This document shows positions 46,193 to 58,100 of a stretch of DNA of 64,000 nucleotides, piece after piece (within the stretch, counting starts at the first letter, position 1; each line of letters opens with the position of its first letter). The position numbers were made by a program, and so were the translations under genes. The stretch comes from Eustoma russellianum (lineage: Eukaryota; Streptophyta; Magnoliopsida; Gentianales; Gentianaceae). Location of the stretch: assembly GCA_036186865.1 (NCBI GenBank), contig AP025066.1, positions 16,464,516 to 16,528,515 of the forward strand, given 5' to 3'. The notes under the pieces are model-generated. The model searched no databases, had not been told where the DNA came from, and saw only the letters and a program-made list of their open reading frames with translations.

Positions 46193-49100
46193 TGAAGCTA
46201 TTGATATGGAATGTACGAGGTATACGTACCTCAGTGTCTCGCACTATCTCACTTGTTCGGTGTTATCATTTGCATTTTTCAGTTCTCATAGAACCAAAAG
46301 CTAGGGTTTCATGGTTGATGTCATACTGTTAACAATTTGGTTTTTCCAAAGCGTTATTCGCATGTGATGACCATGTTAGGTTTTTTTGGAAGGAGTCGCT
46401 ATTGTTGCTGGAAGATGAGCGATCAGGTCATCAAAATCACTGTTTAAAAATGAATTGGCGGGCCACTAGAGTTTCATTTTGGTTTACAGTAGTCTATGTT
46501 TGCACTCAATATCAGCCCGTCGCCCGCTGTGGGAGGATATATGCCAGTTTCATTCTACGCTCCAAACTCCGTGACTAGTGGGCGGTGATTTTAACACTTT
46601 CTGATCGCTAGATGAACACAAAGGGCGGTCTACACCTGCTTTACGATCATTACATGAATTCAATGATTGTATCGCCACTTGCGAATTACAAGAGATTTCT
46701 TATCAGGGATCTTTATATACATGGTGTGACGGCCGAGGTTTAGGTCGTGTATGGCGTCGTCTTGACCATTTTTTGTGTTCCAATGCATTTTTGGATGTGT
46801 TTCCGATAACAAAGGCTCAACACCTTGCGCGTGCAACTTCTGATAATGCTCCAATATATCTAATGTGCGACATAGATCACCAGCGACCACTTGCGGCTTT
46901 CAAATATCTTGATGTCTGGTCCACACATCAAGACTTTGATGCACTAGTCCATCATCATTGGTAGTCATTTCCCACAGTGGGAGGTATGTGGGGCCTTTTA
47001 AAAAAAACTTCGACGCTTAAAATTTCAGCTGCGAAAGTGGAATACGGAGGTTTTCGGCAATATATTTGACGCGGTTGCATATGCAGAAGCAGATGTGATT
47101 ACCCATGAACGAGATTACGATACAACGCCAACTGAGAGAATGAGAGAAGCCTATCATCGTAGTGTTGCTCAGTTGCGGCTGGTACAAAATCGAGCATTCT
47201 TGTATTGGAAACAAAAGGCCAATGTTAAATTGATTAATGAGGGGGATGCAAATACAACATTCTATCATCAAACAGTTAAGGACAAAAGGAGGCGTCAGCA
47301 TATTAGCAGAATCGTTAGGGAGGATGGAACAAAATGTGAGTCATCTGCAGATATAGAAGCTGAGGTTGTGCATTATTTTTCAAATTTTTTTGTAGAGGTC
47401 CCAGTCGTAAATTGCGAGTCGATTTTACAATACATCCCATCCTCACTTATTGCCGAGGATAATGCTATGTTAAAGGCCATGCCAAACATGCAAGAGATTA
47501 AACAAGCAGTCTGGGATCTTAGTCCATCTAGTGCAGCAGGCCCTGATGGATATCCAGGATCTTTTTATCGTCGGTTTTGGCAGCTTATACAGTTTGATGT
47601 GGCTAAAGCAATTCAAGAATTCTTCCAAGGGATTATGATGCCTAAGCAGGTAGCCTCAGCAACTATAATCTTGATTCCGAAGGTGCAAAATCTTCAGACA
47701 TTTTCCGACTTTCGCCCTATATGTTTGACAAATTTTATATCTAAAGTGATCACCATGCTGATCTCCACTAGACTTGGTGAATTATTGCCTAAGCTCATAT
47801 CTCAGGAACAAGCAGGATTTATGAAAGAGTGTGGCATTATAAAGCAAATCCTACTGGCACAGGAGATGGTTCATGTGATTGATCGTCGAACTGGGGAGGC
47901 CAATTTCTGATTAAATTGGATATGGAAAGGCATTTGATCGGGTCAGTTGGAGATATCTTGAATTGATACTTCAAAAGTTTGGATTTGATCACAGATTTGT
48001 ACGTATCTTGTTAAATAATTTAAGAGTCACACGTTGTTCAGTTCTTATCAATGGTAAACAGACAAGCTTTTTCTCCGTTGGTCGTGGAGTAAAGCAGGGG
48101 AACCCCCTCTTGCCATTGCTGTTTATAATCGCCTCCGAAGGTTTCTCTCGTGGCTTGAATGCTCTGAAGGCGTCAGGATCAGTCAAAGGCTTCCGTGCGG
48201 GTCGCATGCCTACAGTATCGCATTTGGGTTTCGCAGATGAGCTATTAATATTTTTGAATGGTTCTTGTCGCAATTTAGATAGATTTCGCACATTCTTGAT
48301 GGCATATCAGGCTGCTTCAGGACAACTAGTATCACAAAAGTAAAGTGGTGCAAGGTATGGGCGTTTCAGGGACAGTGGCCTCTCAGACACTTGGTATGCG
48401 TCTCACATCGCTACCCAAAAAATATCTGGGATGATTCCCATATAAAGGCATTAATCAACCGCGGTGTTGTTTTTCATCGCTTAATCACTTTGATGTTAAG
48501 CTCACTTCTTGGTCTTCTAAACTGTTGTCTATGGCCGGATGGGTAGTGTTAATACGTCATGTGCTTAACTCCATACCTACACATATTATAGCCAGTTCTC
48601 GTTAGCCAAAAAGCATAGTCGATATTTTGAATTGTAAGATGGCATCATTCCCTTGGAAAGCCTGCCACCACTGGCGGTCGTGGCAGTCCATTTGCACTTT
48701 GGTGGAGGAGGGATGTTTAGGGATATGATCTCTCATAAGTGTACAACAAGAATACAATTGTCACTTTTGTGGAAATATCACCACTCGCAAACGCTATGGG
48801 CTGAGTTTTGTAGGAAGAAGTATAGAAACAGGCCGTCCATATACTCACATATTTATGATTCTCCGATTTGGAAACGTTTGTGTCGCATACATGGCTTCAT
48901 GGAAGCCAAGGTGGAAATACTGCAGGGGGTCGCGCATTGGATGCTGGATATTCATGGTCAGTTTTCCATCAAATCGGCATATAACACTATAGTAGCTGAA
49001 GGCAGTAGATTTGCAGAATCCCGCTATGTGTAGTGGAGAAATACTCATCCTAGGTTGCAGATTTCTTTGGAGATTATGGATGCATTCTTTTCCCTTGGTA

Positions 49101-50045
49101 GATAATCTGCGGAGTTGGCAAACTATATTCCCGTCGCAATGCCCCTTCTGTTGTCAAAGCTCGGACACTCAAGATCACATCTTTCTACAATGTTCCTTGA
49201 TAAGGCCATTATGGAATGAAATAGCCATTATTTTCTCTGGTCCAATGCCTCATTGTAGAACCATAAAGGAACATTTATACCGTTGGTGGCATATATCCAC
49301 AAAAACATCTATGCAGGGTCAGTTAAGGGCAGCTGCACCATCATTGGTTACATGGGCTACAGGGAAGGAGTATGCCGCGGTACGTTTTGGTGACGAAACC
49401 TTTGCCTACTGGAGATTGTATGAGAATGTCAGATCCGCAATCTATACATAATGTGCTGCGATGCGAGGGACGAAATTTGCATGCACGATGCCGCATCTAG
49501 TAGCTCTTTCTTTTTCACCCCCGGTGCCAAAAAATCGGTTACATATTATAAAATGGGAACATCCTCCTACAAGAAGAATGAAACTAAACGTGGATGTGTT
49601 AGTGGGTCGAAACAGGCTGCTGTGGCCGCTATCTTATGGAATAACCAAGGGATCTTTGTTTTACTGTTATGTTTTGCATTGCCTACGTTAGCCCATTGCG
49701 AGTAGAGTTGATGACTATGACATTATCTTTGATTTATTATGCTCAACGGTACAATCATATCGTCGTTGAGACAGACTGTTCTTACATCCTTCCATTATTA
49801 CCGCCACCACAGCAGATCACTGGCGCCTTAGCTACGGACTTGTCTAGAGCCAACATATTTCTGACCCTTAACCAGTCTACTCTCCAATTCTGCCCGCGAG
49901 AAGCGAACACGGCAGCCTATTCATTGGCACGATATGGATATCAAACTGTCGGCTTCAGATTATATACTACAATGCATGGACTCCCTCGTGAAGTATGTGG
50001 AGCGATACTGGTGGATGGCCAACTACAAAACTTGCGCCATTAGAT
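46192..50045 (+). pseudogene. LINE-4 ORF2: endonuclease, RT, zf-RVT, RNase H
   Basis: Starts MKLLIWNVRGIRTS. The endonuclease has IEPK, GGDFN and the intact 'GRVWRRLDHFL' segment at ~46745. The RT (47095-48345) has AAGPDGYPGSFYRRFW, FRPICL, QAGFM and GVKQGNPLLPLLF. Its catalytic box reads FADELLIF, so the second Asp is Glu. There is a frameshift near 47910. A zf-RVT segment CPFCCQSSDTQDHIFLQC lies at ~49140-49195. RNase H (49575-50043) has KLNVDVLVGRN, ETDCSYI and CPREANTAAYSLARYGY. Not functional as read. Confidence 0.87.
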
Positions 50046-50783
50046 CTATGGCTCTAGCCGCGTTATGTATTTTTGGTTGCCTGTGTACCCAGAGGGCATG
50101 GTTGGCCCCGGTGCGTCACTATTTTCCCTTGGCTTGTCGATATGTGCTTTTCTATGTCTCGCTTATTCTATAGTATGCATGCATTCACTTGGATTGGTTT
50201 CCCTCTCTTGTTGTTTTGCACGAGTACTACGACCATGATCATAGAATCGGAGAGGCTCATGGACACCAAACTGCGACGTAGACGGCTGTCTAAAACTGTG
50301 TCGCCTTGGTTTTGCTTGAATCAGGGCGGCGTGGTACGTGCAACGCATTTTCTCTCATTTCCATCGGTTTTTGTATTTTCCCAATTTATGACTTCCACCT
50401 TGCTCTGTATGAGGAACGATGGCTGCTCAAGATCTGCAACGCTGCAGTGTCAACAGTTTACTATTTCCATGGCATGCTCAGGGGAACATTTTTGTCACAG
50501 ACAGGCAAACACTCCATACGTCATTCGATTTCCGCTTTCTTATTACTTGTACATGATCATCTTCCCAATCATATAAATATTTACGCTTTTTCTTTCGTCA
50601 AGGTTTTATCCACAAGGGTGGTTTTACTTGACAAGGTTTTGATGCGGCATGTCATATATGATTGGAGGTTGACAATCATTAACTCTCTTCATTATCTTTT
50701 TGCATACGATGAACAGGATGTAATACGGTATTCCTCTGCCATAAGCGAGGATGTAAATTAATAAAATAAATCGTTTCTAATAT

Positions 50784-50824
50784 ATATACACACACATATA
50801 TGTATGCATGTATATATGCACATA

Positions 50825-50865
<41 letters not shown>

Positions 50866-50890
50866 CTACGTGTGTATGCGTACATTTATA
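50784..50890. repeat. (CA/TA)n microsatellite at the LINE-4 3' end
   Basis: Starts directly after the LINE-4 terminal A/T-rich segment; includes an uninterrupted (TA)n run near 50835-50860. Confidence 0.88.
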
Positions 50891-51583
50891 TTATTACTCT
50901 TTTGTACAGTTTCACAAGGAGAAGCATGCAATGTGGCAGTCGACCAATAATTTCAAGAATTGTTCAAGAACCGTCGGTTGAATGAGAAGAAAGAGATAAA
51001 TTAAACTGGAAAAGGATAAATCTTAGAATTGATTCAAATTTTTGAAGAAAGAGTCAAATGCTCAACTCATTACTTATACAAATTTTTGTAGAAAAATTTT
51101 AGAATTAGTCCAAATTTTGGTAGAAAGAGTCAGAGTAACAGGAAATGCAATAACCCTTGGAATTAGTCAGTTTCGTTCATATCCATATAAACCCAGTTAT
51201 AGGATTAGACCATTCGCCGGCTTGCTTATCACGTATTTATGTTGCATTAATGTCTCTCTATATGCATACATACATATAAATTATATGTATGTGTACATAT
51301 ATATATATGTGTGTGTATCATATGTTATGTAACTGTGTGTATACATATACGTATATATGCATTTACACATACATATATATACTTTACGTATGTATACACA
51401 CAAAAACAAGTTGGGAATTCGGGAAATTTTTTTGGATCATTTACACGTTTTACTTATTATATGCTTTAATTATCCTTTACAGGCATGAAAGGTGTCTGTT
51501 TCATAATTTTCATCGAAAAAGAATTAGTTTACTTATGCGTGTGTAAAAAGTGTTATGTCGCAGCTTGGCTTGAACTTCTCCCC
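50891..51583. other. upstream region of the knottin-like gene
   Basis: No gene seen. It holds a diverged direct repeat of ~80 bp spacing (51015-51060 and 51095-51135, sharing 'tagaatt', 'caaattttt' and 'agaaagagtca' blocks) and a CA/TA microsatellite at 51242-51400. Confidence 0.6.
51242..51400. repeat. CA/TA-rich microsatellite
   Basis: Imperfect dinucleotide tract with no LINE end recognisable on either side. Confidence 0.8.
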
Positions 51584-51590
51584 TATAAAT
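51584..51590 (+). promoter_or_regulatory. TATA box of the knottin-like gene
   Basis: TATAAAT, 65 bp upstream of the ATG at 51655, in CCCCTATAAATGG. Spacing fits a transcription start near 51615 and a short 5' leader ending in an A/G-rich stretch (AGAAAGAGGAAGA) before the ATG. Confidence 0.65.
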
Positions 51591-51654
51591 GGAAAACATG
51601 GGCGTTAGGTAGACACACATTTTATACATATATCAGGAGAAAGAAAGAGGAAGA

Positions 51655-52355
51655 ATGGCTAAGACAGTTTTCCTGGCTCTATTTATTCTGTTCAACGCGT
51701 CCGGTGCTTTTCTTGACTTGAAGGAAGCAAAGAATGACTTCCACTCTGCATCATCAGGTATGATTTATTTCCAGAGAGGCAAGGCACGGCAGGATTGTCT
51801 ATAAATATGAGATAAGCAACGTTGAGACTCTATATATGGTAATATGTATTCCTTCTGTTTTAAAAATATTGTGATAAATGACTTCTCAACATTGTATAAT
51901 GTACACTACATTGAAAAGTAAACTGTCAGGATTTTTCGAAGGCGTAGACAATATAAGTTTCTCTATGAGAAAATTTGCTTATCACTTCAAATTTATTGTG
52001 CTATCAGTTGCTTGAGCTGTTACACGTATCCTTTTGATATATACATGAAAATGCAGTCTAACTTGTTTTACTGGATTGTCCCTATGCAGTTATCGGAAGT
52101 AAGAAAATTTCATTTATCCAGAGAAATATGCGGGAGCCTAGAAATGTTGTTCAGTGTGAGGGAACCCCATGCAATGGAGATGGAGGTTGCGACGATAACG
52201 AATGCTTCTGTCCTACAATGGCTTCCGGTTGCTTTGGAGATGTATGTTTCCCTCGCTTTTGCACTGACGATGAGTCATGTCTTGATCTACAATGCTATTG
52301 TGATTCCGTTGCCGCAGAGGTGCCCATATGCAGGATGAGTCCTGGTCAGGACTGA
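51655..52355 (+). CDS. secreted double-knottin peptide precursor, two exons
   Basis: Exon 1 is 51655-51757, intron 51758-52089 (CAG|GTATGA ... CTATGCAG|TT, 332 bp, phase 1) and exon 2 is 52090-52355 with stop TGA. The spliced length is 369 nt, 122 residues. Residues 1-18 are a clear signal peptide (MAKTVFLALFILFNASGA), so the product would enter the secretory pathway. Residues 19-56 look like a propeptide. Residues 57-115 hold twelve cysteines in two successive six-cysteine modules separated by four residues. Module 1 (C57-C82) has loops 4-5-4-1-6; module 2 (C87-C115) has loops 4-5-4-1-9. The C-x-C pair and loop pattern are those of inhibitor cystine knots such as pea albumin-1b and cyclotides. 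The mature part is acidic. The function is unknown; a defence or protease-inhibitor-like role is inference. There is no stop or frameshift; it is the only intact host-like gene here. Confidence 0.75.
51758..52089 (+). other. intron of the knottin-like gene
   Basis: GT-AG intron with a T-rich stretch before CAG. It contains 'tattccttctgttttaaaa' near 51849, resembling a Stowaway-type MITE terminus, but I cannot find a matching second end. Unspliced, the exon 1 frame stops at ~51803. Confidence 0.65.
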
Positions 52356-52655
52356 TCATTGTTCTCATACCGATATGTGACGATAGGTTTTGATTATATG
52401 AAAGTGCACTTATATTTTAAAACAGAAAAAAACATAATTATCTGAAAGTGTACTCATAATTTAAAATAGAAAGAAAAAGTATTTGACTATATCATGTCTA
52501 CAGCGTATTACGGATCACGTGTTCCACAAATTTATCCTACTGATTAGAGTTATCATTCAGTTGATTAAACTAAAGAAACGCCCTTACATCAAATCTTATC
52601 GGGTTTTTTCATGTATGTTTAGTTTTTTATTTTTTTTTTAATCTTGAGAGTATTA

Positions 52656-52791
52656 TCGATAAAAATCAAATTACAACACATGAGTTTGTTTTCCATTGTG
52701 ACGACCTTTAAAATCAAATGATCTCGATAAAAATAAAATTACAGCAGATGAGTTTGTTCTCCATTGTGACGACCTTTAACATCAAACGATC
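52656..52791. repeat. 68 bp tandem duplication
   Basis: Two copies, 52656-52723 and 52724-52791, about 90% identical, each starting TCGATAAAAAT and including ATTGTGACGACCTTTAA. Confidence 0.85.
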
Positions 52792-52882
52792 GGAACAACA
52801 TTCTCCTCTACAGGATTGGAAACAAGAATAGAAGAATTAAGGGTTTTGTTATCTTCTTTAATTTTTCTTGTTATCTTCTTTA

Positions 52883-52884
<2 letters not shown>

Positions 52885-52913
<29 letters not shown>

Positions 52914-53032
52914 CATGACTTTCTTTGTAAGAATGGTATTCCTCCGCCATAAGTGAGGGCATATTAATTGAGTTAAGGAGGCTATGCTCTTTTTAATTAA
53001 TATATATACACATTCATATATATATATATAGA
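52885..53032 (+). mobile_element. orphan LINE 3' tail between two (TA)n tracts
   Basis: The ~83 bp at 52913-52995 carry GGTATTCCTCCGCCATAAG and end 'tttttaattaa', matching the 3' ends of LINE-3 and LINE-4. It is flanked by (TA)n at 52885-52912 and TA/CA repeats at 52996-53032. It looks like a severely 5'-truncated insertion. Confidence 0.7.
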
Positions 53033-53659
53033 TAGGTTTCATTAACTTGAATCATTAAAAACTCAGGCACTAATGCCTGATACAATCAATAATATTTTCA
53101 TGCAAAGCATGCAAAACAAAACTTGGGGACCCGTCCTAGTTATCTGCGAATTCGTACCAATCATCATTTATATCACTCCCGACTCTCCAAATCCAAGACC
53201 ATCACGGTATTTTTCCTACCTGCTAATTTTCTTTCAACATCCAATATCTTCAGAGGCATCCTGATGACACACCCACAGCGTCGAACTAAGATTTGAATAC
53301 CACTTATCACTAAAATTACATAGTGGATTTTTAAATCAAATGTTAATCGAGAAACATGAGTATCAATAATTTACATGATATTTCCTCAAAATAAATAGAA
53401 AATTTTTGTTTTTACATGACCCAATCAATTCCACACGGTACAAAAAGATATTTTTTTCCTTTCAAAATTGATGAACAATAATGTAAAAGAAAACCCGCCG
53501 ATAAGGGCCTTATTTGCTGCTACAACGCAATTCTTATACGGTCCATCCAGTGTGCCATTTTTCGTATCTTGCTTATACACGAAACATGATGCCAGTATTC
53601 ATGAGACTAATTCAGTAATGATACATAGCTAAACAATATATTATTATTAAGCTTCCTGC

Positions 53660-53885
53660 ATTCCGAAAGTAATGTGTTTTTTGTTTGTCCAAAAAATATT
53701 GTCTACTTTCTAAAATCAAATTTTTCTATACTACACTTTCAATTAATACTTACATAGTTTGTCTCTATTTTACCTAAACTAACAACTATGGGTAGAATAG
53801 GAACACTGATCCATAAAGTTTGACTTTATTAAATTATGTTGAAGTCAAACTATGACAATATTTTGAAGCGAATGGAGTATTTGAT
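53660..53885. repeat. possible Stowaway/Tourist-type MITE remnant
   Basis: Internal inverted segment GTTTGACTT ... AAGTCAAAC (53818-53853) and ends resembling 'ctccattcg/gcattccga'. The termini do not pair well and no TA duplication is certain. Confidence 0.35.
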
Positions 53886-53933
53886 AAATGGATAAACTGT
53901 ACACCACTATGTGATGGTAATAATTATTATATC

Positions 53934-55143
53934 TGTAGCGACACGTTCCAAACCTAGTACTCGAAACGACTCACCCGTTGTATTGCGCTAAGAAAAATAC
54001 CAAACGTTGATACGATCCATTACACGTCAGCATAATAGCACAAATCGATATCAACAGAAGTGATACAAATTAAAATCTCGAAATAAATATCATTAATAGA
54101 GAAGTCAAAGTCTCGAAATCTAGGCTTTACAAAGTCAATATAATAACGAACTATCAAATCTGAATAAAATAAACTCTACTAAAATCCTTGAAGTAACCCT
54201 CAAGCCCAAATGCGTCAATATCCCCACTCCTGACCGTCTTCTACGTACACTGGATCAAAATCTGAGGGATCTGCAAAAAATAATTGATAACGTGGGGTGA
54301 GCAACGTACATCGCCCAGTAAGTAACCTGACTATATTTACCATGGGATCATGCACAGAGAAACAAGTGTAGATGAAATAAATAACTGACAAAATATAAAG
54401 TAGCATGCTTCTCTTTACAAATAAAATTTACATTTTTGCCCTCCGATCAATCAAGCAAATAAAGCACACAAAACTTAGTCATCGCACACAAATGTCAGTA
54501 CAATCAAAAAACCGTGATGCAACTTTTAAAAAAATGAATGCAATGACTCGATAACCATTTCGATTCCATTTTCCTTTTCATTTTCATTTCCATTCTTGAT
54601 ATCCATATGTGATATCCCTTTCTGATATCCATATACGATATCCTTTTCGATATCTATATGCGATATCCATTTCTCACCGATGCAATACAATGGCCATGGC
54701 GCTTACCTTACAAGTGACTTATATTGCTAGATTTATGGACTTGGTTCCCCAATGATCGCATTTGTCTAGGCAGCCTATCCTTCACTTAGCATAGTCATAT
54801 GTGCGTGGACGGCCCAATTGGCGGTCATATGTGTCCGAGCAGTCTATCTCTCACTTAGCATAGTCATATATGCTCAGACGGCCTGTTTGTTCGGAACCAG
54901 TCCTACTCCGCAATATATTTCTGTTTTAAGGGTGACTTTTCAAAACATGTAATTTCAAAAACAATTACATTTATCGATATGAATTCCGATTATCAAATCC
55001 AATCGGCAAATCAATTTCCGCTTCGAATCCATTTTTAACTTTCCGTTACTTTATTCCCACCTTCAACCGGTGTGTGTGACCCGTGAGCCAGCCTCCTCCC
55101 GACCCTCCGACCACTATAATTCTCCTCTCATCATTTCCTACCA
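53934..55143 (-). repeat. 3' LTR of the fourth gypsy element, segment 1
   Basis: It starts TGTAGCGACACG and shows the 'gtgagcaac...cgcccag' block at ~54297-54318 shared with the other gypsy LTRs. It includes a two-unit imperfect repeat (54770-54895, unit core 'cacttagcatagtcatat'). Interrupted at ~55143 by an opposite-strand LTR. Confidence 0.65.
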
Positions 55144-58100
55144 TGTTGTTATACCCACTCCGCCCGTAATTGCAATTCTTAATTGTACGAGCATTATAAT
55201 AACAATTTCTAGAGGTTCAAGTGGCAATAAAAATTATTTTATGCGTATCTTAATTTATTTAATTGAATAAAGTTTTTCCTAAATCTTACAAAAAAGACAG
55301 GAAAAGGAAATTGCATTAAGGCATCAAGAAGAAGGACAGTGACCAGTATGCCCCTTATAGGGCCGGCAACCCTCCCTCCAAAAGCCACAAAATATCTGCT
55401 AATTCTAGAATAATCTTGAGACAAAAGCTTCCACCTCTTAAATAGCCACCCTAATTACTACCCTCCTTTATGCATGCTTGTAATGATTATGTCCCTTCTT
55501 CCCCCACCATAAAATCGTCCCCTCCCTCACCCTTTGAAACTTAAAGACAAAAACAACAAAATGCTCCTCATCCATCTCCCAAAATCAAACGACCTAAACT
55601 CCCTCCTCACCACACTCAACTTTCGGCAATCAAGAAGGAGAATGAGAGCAAATAACCAAGTGGTTTCAAGAGCTACTAAATCATCTTCTAAGGTAAACAC
55701 TTAGCCTTAATAATGTAATCTCCATTCTTCTAACTTTAAAGCAAGTTTGAGCTATTCTTTCTTCCCTAACCCCCTTATGTCGTGTTCCTCCTCAACCACC
55801 ACAGGAAAATTTCTTGCTTAAGAAGAAAAGGAGACATCAAGGAAGCTAAGACATCACTCAACCTTCATCAAGGTAAGGTTTTATGCCCTTTTTAGACCTC
55901 ATTCTATCTATTCATGTAGCTCTCTTCTCACCCTCTCTCTCCCCATAAAAACTATATGCTTCCACTTTTAGGGAGGAGGTAATCTTCAAGTTCTAAGAGG
56001 AACCAAGTGTCCAAGACCACAACTTTGGGCAAACGAGGCAAGTAACCCTTGATTCTCCCTTGAGATATTCATGAACTTTAAATGAGAGGTTTAGACATGT
56101 TTAAGTCTTCAATCTTGCCTTTGTTGAGCTCATATGATAAGTATACCGTGCTGGAATTTTTGGTAAGGATCACTATGATGACCTTTGTGAAACATGTGAA
56201 TGAACCTAGGGAGTTATTCTAGTATCTAGGCTAATGACCTACCTTGAGTGATGAAATGAGCTGAAAACTATAAGATTTCCTCATCCCCTACCCATGGCAT
56301 TGAGGAGCTTTAGGGGGATGGTATAATCCACCTTCATCATATTACTAGAATGATTTAGGTAGCACCTTGATGGTTAAGTTTACTTGAATATTATAAGTTT
56401 AAGGACTATTTTGTATACATTTGTTCTTGACCCATAAATTGTCTATGTATTGGTGTCAATCATGCCTAAACATGAATAAAAGACCAATTGAGAGGTTAAG
56501 ACATATGAGGGGTAGAACATATATTTAGAAGTGAAACGAAGACAAATTGGTGGTTGTGTTCTCTTCACACCTCATGGTTTTGCCTTATCGTATGGGGGAA
56601 TGAATTGCTTCATTTGCTATGTATTAAGGATGGTTTAAGAGCAATTTTGATGCTAAATATTCACTTGAATTAAGGGATAAGGGACTGTTTTAACCTACTT
56701 TCATGTTTAACAAGTTTCAAGAGTTACAAGTTACTTGTTAATTTAAGTAAAGCACACTGTTTTACTATATTTTGATATTGACCCTTCTAAGGCCAAACAA
56801 ATATGTTTGAGCCTGTTTACAAGTCATAAAAAGATCATCAAATTAACGGATAAGTTGTTCAAGGGGTAAATCACATGTTATGGGATGAAAAGGGGGAAAG
56901 TTGAAGGGTATAATATTCCCTACACCACACAGTTTTGGTAGGGGAAGTTGAGGGATTCATGGTCTCCATTGCTATGCCTCTAAGGTAGTTTATGACCTAT
57001 TTTGATGCTTAAGTTTCACATAAAATAATGACTAAGGTACTGTTTTGGTAGATGAACATGTTTGATGAACCTTAAGGACCTTCAGTTACTAGCTATGATG
57101 GAATATGTGCAAATATGGGGCTGTTTTGTATACCTATTTTTACTGGACATATCTATGTGATTTTAACATTTGGATATGTTTATTTGAAGCTATCAAAGAA
57201 GTGCTTGAAGGTGTAGCCAATAGGAGTGGTTAGAAGAGTCAAGGAAAAGCTTGGAACCACCGAAAGCAAAGTTGTTATGTTCGTTAGGTTATCATATGAA
57301 ATTGTTGACATATACGGACGTATCCACGGTTAGTTGACAAACGGGGAGGTTAGGGATTAAGTAAAATTGAACCTTAGGATTATTAGAGGTTGTTAAAGGT
57401 AGAAGGAAGGCATAGGAGTCATTTTGGATGCAGTTTATGTGCTTAGAACCGAAACAATGGATTGTTTGGACATATCTTGGAAAACAATTTCTTTTCAACC
57501 TTTAAAACCGACCAACACCATTTCTAATGCATGGATAAGTGATAATAGACCTAAATTAGTAAGTTGGTAAAGATTTCCGTTAAATGAACCTGCCTAGGGG
57601 CTAAAACGAAGGGTTAGGATTTTACTGTACGAAGTTGAAATTTTTAACTTCGCGTTATGAATAAGTTATGACCCAAAATTGTTTGGATATGATCGTAGGG
57701 ATGCTTTGGGCCCCTAGAACTCATTACATACTGCATTATGCATCATATGCATGTCATGACACGATTTTTTTAAAGGAAAATTCTGTTTCTAAAAGAAAGG
57801 AAAAACAGTCTTAAAAACCCGTATTTGACGTTCTGCCTTTGTGATTGATTCCAATTTTTGTTCTGTTCTGCCCGATTATCCCATTTTTGTAGCCGATAGA
57901 CCCCTATGAGGTGTATGTTCTATTCTGCCCGGTTGTCCTATCGTCGTAGCCGGTAGACCCGTGTGAGGAATATGTTCTGTTCTACCCGGTTGTCCCGTTG
58001 CAGTAACCGGTAGACCTTACGAGGTATATGATCTGTTCTGACTCACATGTGTTATTATTCTATTCTAACTCATATGGGGTATTATTCTTACGGAATCACT

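Larger units (their letters stand above)
44728..50783 (+). mobile_element. LINE-4: near full-length L1-type LINE with RNase H
   Basis: 5' UTR 44728-44843, ORF1 44844-46192, ORF2 46192-50045, 3' UTR to ~50783. The 3' end has GGTATTCCTCTGCCATAAG (~50727-50745), then an A/T-rich end and directly a CA/TA microsatellite. Its ORFs are broken but all expected domains can be found. Confidence 0.87.
52356..53933. other. 3' flank of the knottin-like gene, no other gene seen
   Basis: AT-rich. It contains a ~42 bp duplication (52400-52480), a 68 bp tandem duplication (52656-52791), an orphan LINE tail (52913-52995) and a possible MITE remnant (53660-53885). No convincing ORF. Confidence 0.6.

Noticed and set aside
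51485..51721. 78-residue ORF overlapping the knottin exon 1 in another frame
   Set aside because: It spans the TATA box and leader and has no recognisable features; a shadow.
52128..52355. Single-exon start of the cysteine-rich peptide at the internal Met (52128)
   Set aside because: That start gives no signal peptide, whereas the upstream exon with consensus splice sites gives a perfect signal peptide and a frame-preserving join.
53073..53264. 63-residue ORF downstream of the orphan LINE tail
   Set aside because: No domain, no promoter or splice evidence, hydrophobic but unremarkable; insufficient support.
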